The notes: generated by a model from the letters alone, not told the origin. DNA of 46,918 nucleotides from Halorhodospira abdelmalekii (GCF_016583625.1 NZ_NRRN01000025.1:1-46918); one strand, 5' to 3'. Positions 19,977 through 29,240 are shown, counted from the first letter of the stretch. Translations and numbers: made by a program.

Positions 19977-20687
19977 ATGAGCGATGCTGAGGTCTTCCGC
20001 GCTAGCGCGCTGACTCGGGTCTACCGCATGGGCGAGGTCGAGGTCCACGCCTTGCGCGGGGTCGATCTGGTGCTCTACGGCGGTGAGTTGGTGGTGCTGC
20101 TCGGCCCCTCGGGCAGTGGGAAGTCGACCCTGCTGAATATCCTCGGTGGGCTCGATCGCCCGAGTGCCGGCACGGTGACCGTCCACGGTCACGATCTAAC
20201 CGCGGCGGGTGAGGGTGAGCTGACCGCCTTTCGCCGCCACTTCGTCGGTTTCGTCTTTCAGTTCTACAATCTCATTCCCAGTCTGACGGCGCGCGAGAAC
20301 GTCGCCATCGTCACCGAGATCGCCCGCGATCCTATGGCCCCCGAGGCGGCGCTGGAACTCGTCGGCCTGGGCGGGCGGCTCGACCACTTTCCCTCCCAAC
20401 TCTCCGGCGGTGAGCAGCAGCGCGTCGCCATCGCCCGGGCGATTGCCAAGCGGCCGCAGGTCTTGCTCTGTGACGAGCCGACCGGGGCGCTCGATTCAAA
20501 GACCGGGATTACCGTCCTTGAGGTGCTTGAGCGGGTCAATGAAGAGTTTGGCACCACCATCGCCATCATCACCCACAACGCCGACATCGCCTCAATGGCC
20601 CACCGCGTCATCCACTTCAAGGATGGTCTGATCGATGCGGTTGAATGCAATACGCAGCGGCGCCGGGCGCGGGAGCTGAGCTGGTGA
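19977..20687 (+). CDS. ABC transporter ATP-binding protein (MacB/LolD type)
   Basis: A 236-residue ATPase of the LolD/MacB/FtsE group. Walker A is GPSGSGKST, the signature is LSGGEQQR and Walker B is [11 protein letters not shown], with a switch histidine in ITHNAD. It should energise the FtsX-type permease encoded next, whose GTG start overlaps this stop codon by four bases. The start region carries a 9-base direct repeat (ATGAGCGAT at 19959 and 19977); the ribosome site is weak. Systems of this type (ATPase, permease, HlyD-like adaptor) export lipids, lipoproteins, peptides or small toxic compounds. Confidence 0.93.
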   Translation: MSDAEVFRASALTRVYRMGEVEVHALRGVDLVLYGGELVVLLGPSGSGKSTLLNILGGLDRPSAGTVTVHGHDLTAAGEGELTAFRRHFVGFVFQFYNLIPSLTARENVAIVTEIARDPMAPEAALELVGLGGRLDHFPSQLSGGEQQRVAIARAIAKRPQVLLCDEPTGALDSKTGITVLEVLERVNEEFGTTIAIITHNADIASMAHRVIHFKDGLIDAVECNTQRRRARELSW

Positions 20688-23080
20688 CGCTGGGCCTCTG
20701 GCCCCCACGGGCGTTGACGCGCAAACTCTGGCGCGAGCTCTGGACGATGCGCAGCCAGGCCGTAGCGATCGCCGTGGTCATCGCCGGCGGTGTCGGCACG
20801 CTGGTGATGTTTCTCACCTCCCTCTACGCCTTAACCGAGACGCGGGCGGCCTTCTATCAGGAGTACCGCTTCGCCGATCTCTTTGTCAGTGCCGAGCGGG
20901 CCCCGGTCGGCCTGCTCGCCGAGATCGCGGAGATCCCCGGGGTGCAGCGACTCGCCGATCGGGTCGAGGCAGGCGCAACGCTCGAGCTACCCAGCTTTGA
21001 TGAGCCGATCACCGGGCAGCTACTCTCGCTGCCGGATGGGGAGAACGCCGTGCTCAACCGCCTGCACGTCAGTGTTGGCCGGTTGCCGGAGGCCGGCAGT
21101 GGGCGCGAGGTCGTCGTCAGCGACGGCTTTGCCGAGGCGCATGAGCTGCGCCCCGGCGATCGGCTCAGCGCGGTGATCCGCGGGCGCTATCAGCGGTTCG
21201 AGATCGTCGGGGTGGCGACCTCCCCAGAGCACGTCTATCAGATCCGTCCCGGCGACTTGATGCCCGATCATCGGCGCTACGCGACCGTCTGGATGAACCG
21301 CGAGGCGTTGGCCGCCGCCTACGACATGGAGGGGGCGTTCAACAGTTTGACCGTGGCGCTGACGCGCGATGCCCGCCCGGGCGAGGTGATCGCCGAGCTC
21401 GATCGCCTGCTTGAGCCGTGGGGTGGGCGCGGCGCCCACGATCGCGACTTCCAGACCTCGCATCGGCTGCTCGAGGATGAACTGACGCAGCTGCGCAGTA
21501 TCGCCGTCCTCATCCCCGGGATCTTCCTCGGGGTGGCCGCCTTTCTCCTCAACGTCGTCGTCGGCCGCCTGATTGCTACCCAGCGTGAGACCATCGGGAT
21601 CCTGAAGGCCTTCGGCTACTCAAGCGGGGCCATCGCGCTGCACTACCTGCAGCTGGTCTTGCTGATTGTCGCGCTCGGGATTGGCCTCGGGGTCGGGCTC
21701 GGGTACGTGCTCGGCGAGCAGTTGGCGCTGCTCTATGCGGAGTTTTTCCGCTTCCCCTTCCTCGACTATCGGCTGCAGCCGCGAACGGTGGCCATCGGTG
21801 CGGCGGCAACGACCCTCGCGGCGCTGTTGGGCACGTTGACGGCAGTCCAGCGCGCAGCCCGATTGCCGCCCGCCGAGGCGATGAGCCCGGAGCCGCCGCC
21901 GAGCTTCCGCCCGACCCTCTTCGAGCGGCTGTTGGCCTATTGGGGGGTGCAGCGGTGGCTCGGACAGCCGACGCGCATGATCCTGCGCTCGATCGAGCGG
22001 CGCCCGGGGCGCAGTCTGATGGCGATCATCGGTATTGCCTTTGCTGTCGGCATCCTGCTCATCAGCCCCTATCAACGCAACGCCCTCGATACCATCGTCG
22101 ATGCGCAGTTCAGCTTGGTGCAGCGCGACGATGTCAGCGTGACCTTCTATGAGCCGGTCTCACGCCGGGCACTGCACGAGCTCGCCGGGCTGCCAGGGGT
22201 GCAGCAGGTGGAGCCGTACCGCCAGGTGGCGGTCGAGCTGATCGCCGGCCACCGCACCCACCGCTTGGCCGTACTCGGCCTTGAGCGCGATGCCAGCCTG
22301 CGGCGGTTGCTCGATCAGGAGTTCGCCGAGGTGCCGCTGCCGACTGCCGGGGTGTTGATGACCGACTACCTGGCCGAGATGCTCGAGCTAGAAGTCGGCG
22401 ATACGCTTGAGGTGCGCCTCCTGGAGGGGCGGCGCGAGACGGTGCAGGTTCCGGTCAGTGGCACCATCGCGGAGTATATCGGCGTCTCGGTCTACATGGA
22501 GTTGACGGCCCTGAATCGCCTGCTCGGCGAGGGGGATGCGATCAGCGGGGCGTGGCTGGCGGTCGATGCCGAGCAGCGTCCGGCCCTGCTTAGCGCGCTA
22601 GAGCGCCGCCCGCTGGTCTTCGGGGTGATCGAGAGTGAGGCGGCGCTGGAGAACTTTCGCGACTACCTCGACGATACCATGGGCGCGATTTTGGTGCTGA
22701 CGACGGCGCTGGCGGCGGTGATCGCCTTCGGGGTGATCTACAATAACGCCCGTATCGGTTTAGCAGAACGCTCGCGCGAACTGGCCAGCCTGCGCGTGCT
22801 CGGTTTTACCCGCGGCGAGGTCAGTTACATCTTGCTCGGCGAGCAAGCGCTGTTGATCTTGTTGGCGCTGCTGCCGGGGTTCGTGGTCGGGCACTATCTC
22901 TACGCCGGGTTGGTGGCGGCGGTCGAATCCGATCTCTATCGGGTGCCACTGCTCCCCTCGCCGGCGGGGATGGCGACCGCCGCGCTGGTGGTGCTCGTGG
23001 TCGCGGTGATCTCGGGTGGGGTGGTGCGACGGCGGCTCAATCGGGCCGATCTGGTGGCCGTGCTCAAGGCGCGCGAGTGA
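20684..23080 (+). CDS. ABC transporter permease with two FtsX/MacB domains
   Basis: About 798 residues. After a short N-terminal cytoplasmic stretch and TM1 ([19 protein letters not shown]) comes a large extracytoplasmic domain, a three-TM FtsX domain (about 260-390), a second TM and periplasmic domain (about 440-640) and a C-terminal FtsX domain, so eight membrane segments. It lacks an ATPase domain, which is the upstream gene. The GTG at 20684 is chosen because it overlaps the ATPase stop (GTGA) with GGGAG eight bases ahead; an open frame reaches 20645. Together with the adaptor it should work as a mechanotransmission-type exporter. Substrate unknown. Confidence 0.9.
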   Translation: MTLGLWPPRALTRKLWRELWTMRSQAVAIAVVIAGGVGTLVMFLTSLYALTETRAAFYQEYRFADLFVSAERAPVGLLAEIAEIPGVQRLADRVEAGATLELPSFDEPITGQLLSLPDGENAVLNRLHVSVGRLPEAGSGREVVVSDGFAEAHELRPGDRLSAVIRGRYQRFEIVGVATSPEHVYQIRPGDLMPDHRRYATVWMNREALAAAYDMEGAFNSLTVALTRDARPGEVIAELDRLLEPWGGRGAHDRDFQTSHRLLEDELTQLRSIAVLIPGIFLGVAAFLLNVVVGRLIATQRETIGILKAFGYSSGAIALHYLQLVLLIVALGIGLGVGLGYVLGEQLALLYAEFFRFPFLDYRLQPRTVAIGAAATTLAALLGTLTAVQRAARLPPAEAMSPEPPPSFRPTLFERLLAYWGVQRWLGQPTRMILRSIERRPGRSLMAIIGIAFAVGILLISPYQRNALDTIVDAQFSLVQRDDVSVTFYEPVSRRALHELAGLPGVQQVEPYRQVAVELIAGHRTHRLAVLGLERDASLRRLLDQEFAEVPLPTAGVLMTDYLAEMLELEVGDTLEVRLLEGRRETVQVPVSGTIAEYIGVSVYMELTALNRLLGEGDAISGAWLAVDAEQRPALLSALERRPLVFGVIESEAALENFRDYLDDTMGAILVLTTALAAVIAFGVIYNNARIGLAERSRELASLRVLGFTRGEVSYILLGEQALLILLALLPGFVVGHYLYAGLVAAVESDLYRVPLLPSPAGMATAALVVLVVAVISGGVVRRRLNRADLVAVLKARE

Positions 23081-23142
23081 GCGAGTAAGCGAGCGAGTGG
23101 GTGTGGGTGAGTGGGGCCAAACGGAGGCCTGAAGGGGGTGCA

Positions 23143-24381
23143 GTGAGACGCTATCTTCTCTATATCGTCAGTGGGGTGCTCGTCGTCGGGCTGCTGGTGA
23201 TCGCCCTGCGCCCGAACCCGCTGCTGATCGACGCTGAAGGTGTCAGTCGCGGCCCCCTGGAGCGCACCGTGACCGAGGAGGGCGAGACGCGCGTAATCGA
23301 GCGCTACCGCATCACCGCCCCGGTCACCGCGCACGCCGCACGCATCACCTTAGAGCCGGGCGATTCGGTCACCGCCGGAGAGGTGTTGCTGCGGCTGGCA
23401 CCGGTGACGGCCCCGATGCTCGATGCGCGCACGTACTTACAGGCTCAGGCGCGTTGGGCGGCGGCAGTGGCGGCCCTGGAGAGCGCCCGCGAAGAGGCCG
23501 CCGCAGCGCGGGCCGCTGCAGAGTCGGCAGCCGATGCCTACGCGCGCAGTCAGGCGCTGAGTACGGAAGCGTGGGTCACCGAACGGGCCCTGGAGGAGGC
23601 AGCTGCCGAGCGCCGCCGCACCGCTGCAGCCTACCGCGCCACCCAAGCACGGGTGGCACTGGCACAGGCGCAGCGCGATGAGGCCGCTGCTGCGCTTGCT
23701 CCCGTGCGTTTGAGTGAGCCCCCGTCTGGCGGTGGGGCATCGAGCAGTCAGCCACTCAGCAGCGAGTGGTTGAGTGGCGAGTCGTTCAGCCTGGAACTGC
23801 GCGCGCCGATTGATGGCGTCGTCTTGCACCGCAGCTTTGAGAGCGCGCAAGTGGTCCAACCCGGAGAGTCGATCCTGGAGATCGCCGATCTCTCTCGCCT
23901 CGAGGTGGTGGTCGAGGTGCGCTCAGAGGATGCCGTTGGGATCACACCAGGGATGGCGGTGCGCTTGGAACGCTGGGGCGGCGAGGGGCCGTTGGCCGGC
24001 CGCGTCCGGCGGGTCGAACCGGCCGGATTCGAGTACGTCACCGCCCTTGGTGTCGAAGAGCAGCGGGTGCGTATCATCGTCGATCTGGAGACTCCGCGCA
24101 CAGAGTGGGAGCGCCTCGGTGATGGCTATCGGGTCCAGGCGGTCTTTATCCTTTGGGCAGAGGATGACGTGCTGCGCGTGCCGAGCAGCGCGCTCTTTCG
24201 GAAGGGCGAGCAGTGGGGGGTCTTTGTGATCGAGGAGGGGCGGGCGCGGTTGCGCAGCGTCGAGATCGGTCAGCGCGGGGCGCGACTGGCGGCGGTCGTC
24301 TCAGGTCTGGAGGCCGGCGAACAGGTGGTGGTTCACCCGCCGCGCGAACTGAGCGACGGCGACCGGGTCGCTCTGCGTTAG
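23143..24381 (+). CDS. HlyD/RND-type periplasmic adaptor protein
   Basis: About 412 residues. One N-terminal membrane anchor (residues 2-23) is followed by a first barrel-sandwich half (ITAPVTAHAARITLEPGD), an alanine-rich alpha-helical hairpin (about 95-195) with A/E/R heptads, the second half (LRAPIDGVVLHRSF), a beta-barrel domain and a membrane-proximal domain ending GDRVALR. Such adaptors link an inner-membrane ABC pump to an outer-membrane channel. GTG 23143 follows GGGGG by a few bases; the longer frame from 23101 adds a charged tail. The gap before it is made of GAGT/GAGC-type repeats. No outer-membrane channel gene is adjacent. Confidence 0.88.
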   Translation: MRRYLLYIVSGVLVVGLLVIALRPNPLLIDAEGVSRGPLERTVTEEGETRVIERYRITAPVTAHAARITLEPGDSVTAGEVLLRLAPVTAPMLDARTYLQAQARWAAAVAALESAREEAAAARAAAESAADAYARSQALSTEAWVTERALEEAAAERRRTAAAYRATQARVALAQAQRDEAAAALAPVRLSEPPSGGGASSSQPLSSEWLSGESFSLELRAPIDGVVLHRSFESAQVVQPGESILEIADLSRLEVVVEVRSEDAVGITPGMAVRLERWGGEGPLAGRVRRVEPAGFEYVTALGVEEQRVRIIVDLETPRTEWERLGDGYRVQAVFILWAEDDVLRVPSSALFRKGEQWGVFVIEEGRARLRSVEIGQRGARLAAVVSGLEAGEQVVVHPPRELSDGDRVALR

Positions 24382-24495
24382 GGCAGGAGGTGTCCGGTAC
24401 GATCGCTACCCTGCTCTAAGGATCGAATCGGCTTGCAGTGGTGATGGACCAGTGGTGATAGACAGGCTCGATTGGCGGCCTCAGCCAGATGGGCG

Positions 24496-25098
24496 CTAAA
24501 GGCAGTTGCACTCGCTGCCACCACCAGCGATGCCGCCCTCAAGCAGGAGCAGTTGTCGTTTCCGTTCAACCCCCCAACGGTAGCCGCCTAGCGCCCCGTC
24601 GCGGCGCACGACGCGATGACACGGGACTGCTACGGCGAGCCGATTGGCAGCGCAGGCTTGCGCGACAGCGCGCACCGCGGTAGGGGCGCCGATTCGTTGC
24701 GCCAGCTCGACGTAGCTTACGGTGCGGCCCACTGGAATCTGCCGCAGTGCATGCCAAACACGCTCCTGAAAGGCAGTGCCGCGAATGTCGAGGGGCAGGG
24801 GCAGTTCGAGTGTGCCCCTGGGCGCTTCGATGAAGGCCGTAAGCGACTCGATAAGAGCCGCAAGATCAAATCCTTCGGCCACCGCGAACGATGCAGGAGA
24901 CGAAGGATGCCTCTTCGTAAAGAGCGCCTGCAGGCTGGCGGTAAGTCGCTCTGGCGTATCGTCGAAGGCGATGGCGCAGAGGTGGGACTCGGTTGCGGCG
25001 ACACCGATCCAGCCGAGGCGGCAGCGCGCTACGCCGTAGCGAATGACAGCGGACGCTGAGGTGGTTGCCGGGTGCAGTAGGCGCGTCTGCTCAATCAC
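24496..25098 (-). CDS. ogt: Methylated-DNA--protein-cysteine methyltransferase
   Basis: About 200 residues. It repairs O6-methylguanine by a suicide transfer to C160 in PCHRVVRRDG. The HTH-like DNA-binding part (FQERVWHALRQIPVGRTVSY) precedes it, and LGGYRWG follows. It matches the C-terminal half of Ada and lacks the metal-binding AdaA domain. The GTG at 25098 overlaps the end of phrB by eight bases and has AGAGGA just ahead; the open frame runs further upstream inside phrB but that would be spurious. The two repair genes are therefore translationally coupled. Ogt and AdaB names are both possible. Confidence 0.93.
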   Translation of the reverse strand: MIEQTRLLHPATTSASAVIRYGVARCRLGWIGVAATESHLCAIAFDDTPERLTASLQALFTKRHPSSPASFAVAEGFDLAALIESLTAFIEAPRGTLELPLPLDIRGTAFQERVWHALRQIPVGRTVSYVELAQRIGAPTAVRAVAQACAANRLAVAVPCHRVVRRDGALGGYRWGVERKRQLLLLEGGIAGGGSECNCL

Positions 25099-26593
25099 GC
25101 GGTTCCTCTTTGCACACTTGAAAGGCGGCGAGAGCCTCCTCACGACTGCTGCGCAGATCGACGATTGGCTCCGGATAGGTTCGACCGAGGGTGACACCGG
25201 CGGTCTTGCGGGCCGTGCTTGAGGCCGTCCACGGCTGCTGCAGATTGCGGTCGCTTAGGGCGGCGAGCTCCGGCACCCAGCGCCGGATATAGTCGCCCCG
25301 AGGATCGAAGCGCTCCCCCTGGCGAACCGGATTGAAGATGCGGAAGTAGGGAGCGGCATCGGCACCACAGCCAGCGACCCACTGCCAGCCCATGCTGTTG
25401 GCGGCGAGATCCCAGTCGACCAAGGTAGCGCGGAAAAAGGCCTCCCCATGCTGCCACGGCAGGCGCAGGTTTTTGACCAAAAAGGAGCCGACGACCATGC
25501 GCAGGCGGTTGTGCAGCCAGCCAGTCTCCCAGAGTTGACGCATCCCGGCATCGACCAACGGGATGCCGGTGCGACCGCCCTGCCAAGCGGCGAGGAGGGC
25601 ACCGTCGGGATCGGGTCGCCACGGCATGCGGCTAAAGCGACGATCGACCGGCTGCGTGTCCAGATCGGGACACTGCGCCAGCAGGTGGTAGGCGAATTCG
25701 CGCCAACCGAGCTCTGCTAGGAAGGACTCGATATCTGCTGTACTACCACTAAGCGACAAGGCGCGATGCCATAGGGCGCGGATGCTCACCTCGCCGAAGT
25801 GGAGATGCGGTGAGAGGCGCGAGGTCCCAGGCTGCGCGGGTAGATCCCGGGCTTGCGGGTAGGCGGCGAAAAAATCCCCATCGAGTGCTTCAAACCGTGC
25901 CGCAGCCGCCGTGCAGCCAGGCTGCCAGTGCTCAGCTAGTTTTAGGTCCCAGCGCACCTTCGGTAGTAAGCCGAGCTGCTCCGGGTGGAGCGGGTGGAGT
26001 GCCTGGCAGCTCTCCGGCAGCGTGGGAGGGGGTGGCAGTGCCGGCGCCGGTTGCGGCAGCGGCGGGGCCAACTGCGCACGCACCTGTCGCCAGTAAGGGG
26101 TAAAAACCCGATAGGGTCGGCCGCTGCGGTTGCGAATAGCGGTCGGCTCGGTGAGCAAGGCGTCGTTAACAAGGTGCAGCTCAATGCCGTGTTCGGCGAG
26201 GGTGTGGGCCGTTTCACGTTCGCAGCGCTGCGCCCACGGTTCATGGATTACGGTGCCGAATACCCGCTCGGCGCCGCACGCTTGGGCCCAGTGCAGCAGC
26301 GTGGCCGTGCTAGGGCCGCTGGCGATAAAGAGTTCGCTGCCGTGACGGCGCAGCGCCTCTTGCAGTGCGACTAGGCTGTGGTGAAGCCACCATTGGCTGG
26401 CGGTGCCGGGTCCGAGCGGGGCGTCGCCGACCGCTGCTGCTAATGCTGCTGTCTCCGAGGAGAGCGATGGGTCGTGGGGATCGTCGACATAGAGCGGCAG
26501 CACTCGCTCGGCTTGTTCGGCTGCGGCGGCGAGGGCCGGTTGATCAGCGAGGCGCAAGTCGCGCCGCAGCCACACAATAGCGATTCGAGGCAT
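25091..26593 (-). CDS. phrB: Deoxyribodipyrimidine photolyase
   Basis: A 500-residue blue-light-driven flavoenzyme that splits cyclobutane pyrimidine dimers. The N-terminal alpha/beta antenna domain starts IVWLRRDLRLADQPAL. The FAD-binding helical domain has TSRLSPHLHFGE, ELGWREFAYHLL, the GIPLVDAGMRQLWETGWLHNR block and DWDLAANSMGWQWVAG, then FRIFNPVRQG and DP.GDYIRRW, all typical of class I CPD photolyases; a DASH cryptochrome is unlikely. It is coupled to ogt through an eight-base overlap, giving a light- and alkylation-repair pair. The ribosome site before the ATG at 26593 is weak. Confidence 0.95.
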   Translation of the reverse strand: MPRIAIVWLRRDLRLADQPALAAAAEQAERVLPLYVDDPHDPSLSSETAALAAAVGDAPLGPGTASQWWLHHSLVALQEALRRHGSELFIASGPSTATLLHWAQACGAERVFGTVIHEPWAQRCERETAHTLAEHGIELHLVNDALLTEPTAIRNRSGRPYRVFTPYWRQVRAQLAPPLPQPAPALPPPPTLPESCQALHPLHPEQLGLLPKVRWDLKLAEHWQPGCTAAAARFEALDGDFFAAYPQARDLPAQPGTSRLSPHLHFGEVSIRALWHRALSLSGSTADIESFLAELGWREFAYHLLAQCPDLDTQPVDRRFSRMPWRPDPDGALLAAWQGGRTGIPLVDAGMRQLWETGWLHNRLRMVVGSFLVKNLRLPWQHGEAFFRATLVDWDLAANSMGWQWVAGCGADAAPYFRIFNPVRQGERFDPRGDYIRRWVPELAALSDRNLQQPWTASSTARKTAGVTLGRTYPEPIVDLRSSREEALAAFQVCKEEPRD

Positions 26594-26620
26594 GCCAGTT
26601 ACCCGCCAGTTACCCGCTAA

Positions 26621-27280
26621 TCACCCACTGATCGCAGCCCCCGACTGCATCACCGCGATAAAGTGACAGGTGGTGCCGGCGGCGACGAAGAGGTGCCAGA
26701 CAAAGTGGCTATAGCGCAGGCGGTGGTCGAGCGAAAAGAAGATGACACCGACGGTGTAGGCGATCCCGCCGGCAAGCAGCCACATCAAGCTGACACTCGG
26801 GAGGGCGGCGGTGAAGGGTTCGAGCGCGATCAAGACCATCCAGCCCATCGCCAGGTAGAGAGAGACACGGAGAATCGGTCGAGTCACCCCGAAGATAATC
26901 TTGAGAAGGATACCCAGTGCCGCCAATCCCCAGACAATCCCGAAGAGGGTCCACCCCCACGCGCCGCCGACAACGCCGATGGTAAAGGGCGTGTAGGTCC
27001 CGGCGATCAGCAGATAGATCGCCGAGTAGTCGAGCAGACGAAAGAGGTTTTTACTCGCGCCGGGCGGCATGGCGTGGTAGAGCGTCGAGGCCAGATAGAG
27101 CATGATCATGGTGGCGCTGAAAACACTCGCCCCGACAATAAAGCGTGCACCGCCCGTACTGGCTGCCTCGATCAGCAAAAAGGGCGTGGCGATCAAAATG
27201 ATCAGCAAGGCGATCCCATGGCTCAGAGCGTTGGCGATCTCTTCACCGCGGGTCGGGTGTTGTTGGCTGGGAGTGCTCAC
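26621..27280 (-). CDS. Hemolysin III / PAQR-family membrane protein
   Basis: A 219-residue protein with seven predicted membrane segments. Family marks are EEIANALSHGI in TM1, STLYHA, RLLDYSAIYLLIAGTYTPF, and the C-terminal FVWHLFVAAGTTCHF with conserved histidines that in PAQR proteins bind zinc. E. coli YqfA is the closest well-known type. The cytolytic name is historical; the role is not established. The GTG at 27280 follows AGGAGG by nine bases. It precedes phrB with a 27-base gap, so phrB and ogt may share its transcript. Confidence 0.9.
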   Translation of the reverse strand: MSTPSQQHPTRGEEIANALSHGIALLIILIATPFLLIEAASTGGARFIVGASVFSATMIMLYLASTLYHAMPPGASKNLFRLLDYSAIYLLIAGTYTPFTIGVVGGAWGWTLFGIVWGLAALGILLKIIFGVTRPILRVSLYLAMGWMVLIALEPFTAALPSVSLMWLLAGGIAYTVGVIFFSLDHRLRYSHFVWHLFVAAGTTCHFIAVMQSGAAISG

Positions 27281-27355
27281 GAGGGCCGCCCTCCTGATGG
27301 TTTGCGATTTGCAGTGCGTCGGCCGTCCGCGCGCTGCTTCGCTAGTGACCTGCTC

Positions 27356-27463
27356 CCAGTATGATACATCGTCGTGGACAGCACCATGGGGGTAGGCAGG
27401 AAGGGGCCGGTGCCGTCTGCAGGCGTGCCAGTGCGACCGCTGGCCGGAAGTATAAAAGCGCCG
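27356..27463 (-). pseudogene. Internally deleted ygiQ remnant
   Basis: On the plus strand, 27356-27405 matches 29651-29700 inside the intact ygiQ at 44 of 50 positions by eye. The next stretch, 27395-27463, matches the start of ygiQ (31373-31440) with a few small indels. The two ygiQ pieces lie about 1.7 kb apart in the intact gene and meet here at a 10-base sequence, GGCAGGAAGG, that occurs in both. The relic thus joins codons near 6-28 to codons near 586-602. The fused translation still reads PFLPTPMVLSTTMYHTG, compared with [16 protein letters not shown] in YgiQ. No function is expected. Confidence 0.75.
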
Positions 27464-27502
27464 GCGGGGAGGAGGTTGAGCGGTTTAACAGGTTGTGCTC
27501 GC

Positions 27503-28984
27503 TTAATGCTCATGCGGGTGATGTGGCCACTTCATGCTGTATTGAATAAAAAACTGCCACGCATCAGAATGATGGCTGCCGTCGTGGATGCTCTCTTTGC
27601 CAGCTGTTAGATCGGCGTAATTGAGTTGGCTGCGGATCGAAGAGGCGTCGCTCGGTTGATGTGTCAGCGCCAAGGCGTAGCGATACGACGCATCATGATC
27701 CGCGAAGGCAGCGAAGCCATTGTCAGCGTTGCCACTATGCCACGCTTGATTGGCGACCAAGCCGAGCGCTTCGGCACGTACTGCAGCACGCCAACGCGGT
27801 GCGATGCCGTAGACCGCCTGGACATAGAGACCGTCCTGCTGCCAACTCTCAGTCGCTCCTGTGGCCTGGGTGCCGAGGTAGTCGGCGGTGATGTCGCGGT
27901 AGAACCACTCCCCCTGCAAGGTGATCGTACGATGGCCGCGGGCGGTCGCCGTGGGCTGGTAGTGATAGCGGGCATCGACGCCGGCGAACCAACTCGTGCC
28001 ACTCTCCCAGCGTTGCGCCTCACGCTCTGCGTGAGCGGCCTCCCAGGAGCGTCCATAGCCGCCGGAGAGCCCAAAATGAGCGCTATGCTGCGCCTCTAGC
28101 GATGGGGCCCACTGCGCGAAAAGGGTAGCCAGATGTGGCCCTGTTGCCCCGCTGTAGCGTGTCAACGGTCCGTCCTGGTCGCCCTGCAGCGCCTCGGCAC
28201 CGAATTGCAGATCGCCAATATCCCAGGTCAGTTGCACGCCGATCTCTTGCAAACCGTGGTGGCCAAACAGGTACTCATTGACCCATGGGCGATCGACGAA
28301 CTCCCAGCTGTGGGCATGGCGCCCATTGATATAGCCGATACCGGAAAGAAGGCGTCCCCCTTTTAGTTGCAGTCCGGCTGGCAGCTGCCGGGTCGTAAAG
28401 TAGGCCTCCTCTAGGTCGATGCGCCCCGTATCCTCAACGACGAGCATTGCGAAGGCATCGAAGAAGGGGTCGACCGTCGCCTGAAAGACGAACTCGGTCT
28501 CACGCAGCTGAAAACCTTCGGTAAAGCCGTGGGCGTGGCTGCTGTGGCTGTGACCGGCCGTGCGACGCGGCAGGTCGAAGCCTCCCGGGGTGCGGCTGTG
28601 TCCAGAGAACTCCGTAGCGTAGACCCCATCGAAGATAACCGTAACCTCGGGGTTAAAACGTGCGCCTGAAGCCAGCTCTCCGGAGCTGCTGTGGCCGGAG
28701 CTGCTGTGGCCGGAGCTGCTGTGGCCGTCACCTCCGGCGTCGTGCTCAGAGTGGTGGTGTTCGGAGTGCTGCCCCGAATGGTGCCCCGAATGCTGCTCGG
28801 CGAGCGCTCCAGCGCTGTGTTCAGCGCGGTGTTCATCGCCCCGTTCAGTTGCCGTTGCTGCTAGCGGCACAAGGAGTGTTGTCACCGTCGCGCTGAGCAG
28901 TAGCCTGGTGAGAAGCGGCAGCACTCTATGGGTGCGCTGTTGACGGCAACAGAGGGGCGATGAAGGAGGGTGCGGGCACGGCAT
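27503..28984 (-). CDS. Histidine-rich outer-membrane protein, probably for metal acquisition
   Basis: A 493-residue protein. The long signal peptide (LLTRLLLSATVTTLLVPLAATA, about 25-46) is followed by a low-complexity His/Ser/Gly domain (about 47-105) with HHSGQHSEHHHSEHD and three GHSSS repeats. The remainder is beta-strand-rich, including FNPEVTVIFDGVYA, LRETEFVFQATVDPFFDAFA, LEEAYFTTRQLPAGLQLKGG and GLQEIGVQLTW. It ends in HPHEH. It has no TonB plug. Related proteins are often annotated as zinc-regulated outer-membrane receptors, by recall. The Fur/Zur-like promoter upstream supports a role in zinc or iron uptake, or nickel/copper handling. The ATG at 28984 has AGGAGA nine bases ahead. 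Confidence 0.78.
   Translation of the reverse strand: MPCPHPPSSPLCCRQQRTHRVLPLLTRLLLSATVTTLLVPLAATATERGDEHRAEHSAGALAEQHSGHHSGQHSEHHHSEHDAGGDGHSSSGHSSSGHSSSGELASGARFNPEVTVIFDGVYATEFSGHSRTPGGFDLPRRTAGHSHSSHAHGFTEGFQLRETEFVFQATVDPFFDAFAMLVVEDTGRIDLEEAYFTTRQLPAGLQLKGGRLLSGIGYINGRHAHSWEFVDRPWVNEYLFGHHGLQEIGVQLTWDIGDLQFGAEALQGDQDGPLTRYSGATGPHLATLFAQWAPSLEAQHSAHFGLSGGYGRSWEAAHAEREAQRWESGTSWFAGVDARYHYQPTATARGHRTITLQGEWFYRDITADYLGTQATGATESWQQDGLYVQAVYGIAPRWRAAVRAEALGLVANQAWHSGNADNGFAAFADHDASYRYALALTHQPSDASSIRSQLNYADLTAGKESIHDGSHHSDAWQFFIQYSMKWPHHPHEH
28681..28725. repeat. 15-base tandem repeat (three copies) encoding GHSSS
   Basis: Three identical adjacent 15-base units from 28681 encode Gly-His-Ser-Ser-Ser in the His-rich domain of the outer-membrane protein. 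Identity at DNA level implies recent expansion or ongoing copy-number change. A further short direct repeat (GTGCCCCGAATG twice) lies near 28780 in the same domain. Confidence 0.92.
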
Positions 28985-29083
28985 CTATAGAGATCTCCTG
29001 GTTCTGCTCAGGGGCGTTCGGCAAACTCAGCAATCCGATCGCTCAGCGCGGTGGGTAGTGGGCGCGGAAGCATCGGCGGGTAC

Positions 29084-29180
29084 GGAACCGGCCGGAACCG
29101 GTGGCCAGAACCGGTGACAGGCACGGAACCGCTGGCACGGAACCGCTGCTACAGCCGGACCCGGTGATAGGCACGGAACC
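29084..29180. repeat. GGAACCG-type direct repeats in the leader of the His-rich protein gene
   Basis: GGAACCG recurs at 29084, 29094, 29125 and 29139, with near copies at 29107 and 29175. GGCACGGAACCGCT is tandemly doubled (29120-29133 and 29134-29147). An 18-base segment at 29113 returns with one mismatch at 29163. They fill most of the gap 28985-29292 between the outer-membrane gene and its promoter, so they would be in its mRNA leader. Confidence 0.8.
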
Positions 29181-29212
29181 TCGGGGCGTACGCCATCAAC
29201 AGCTCAACAGCA

Positions 29213-29240
29213 ATGATAATGGTTGCTATTATCAAGTCAA
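29213..29240 (-). promoter_or_regulatory. Promoter overlapped by a Fur/Zur-like operator
   Basis: On the minus strand, TTGACT (29235-29240) and TATCAT (29213-29218) are 16 bases apart and each match sigma70 consensus at five of six positions. Overlying them is a perfect inverted repeat, TGATAAT-N7-ATTATCA (29214-29234), matching the 21-base Fur consensus at 16 positions. A metal-bound repressor here would block the polymerase. The promoter points to the His-rich outer-membrane gene, with a leader of about 220 bases. Fur versus Zur cannot be told by eye. Confidence 0.72.
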
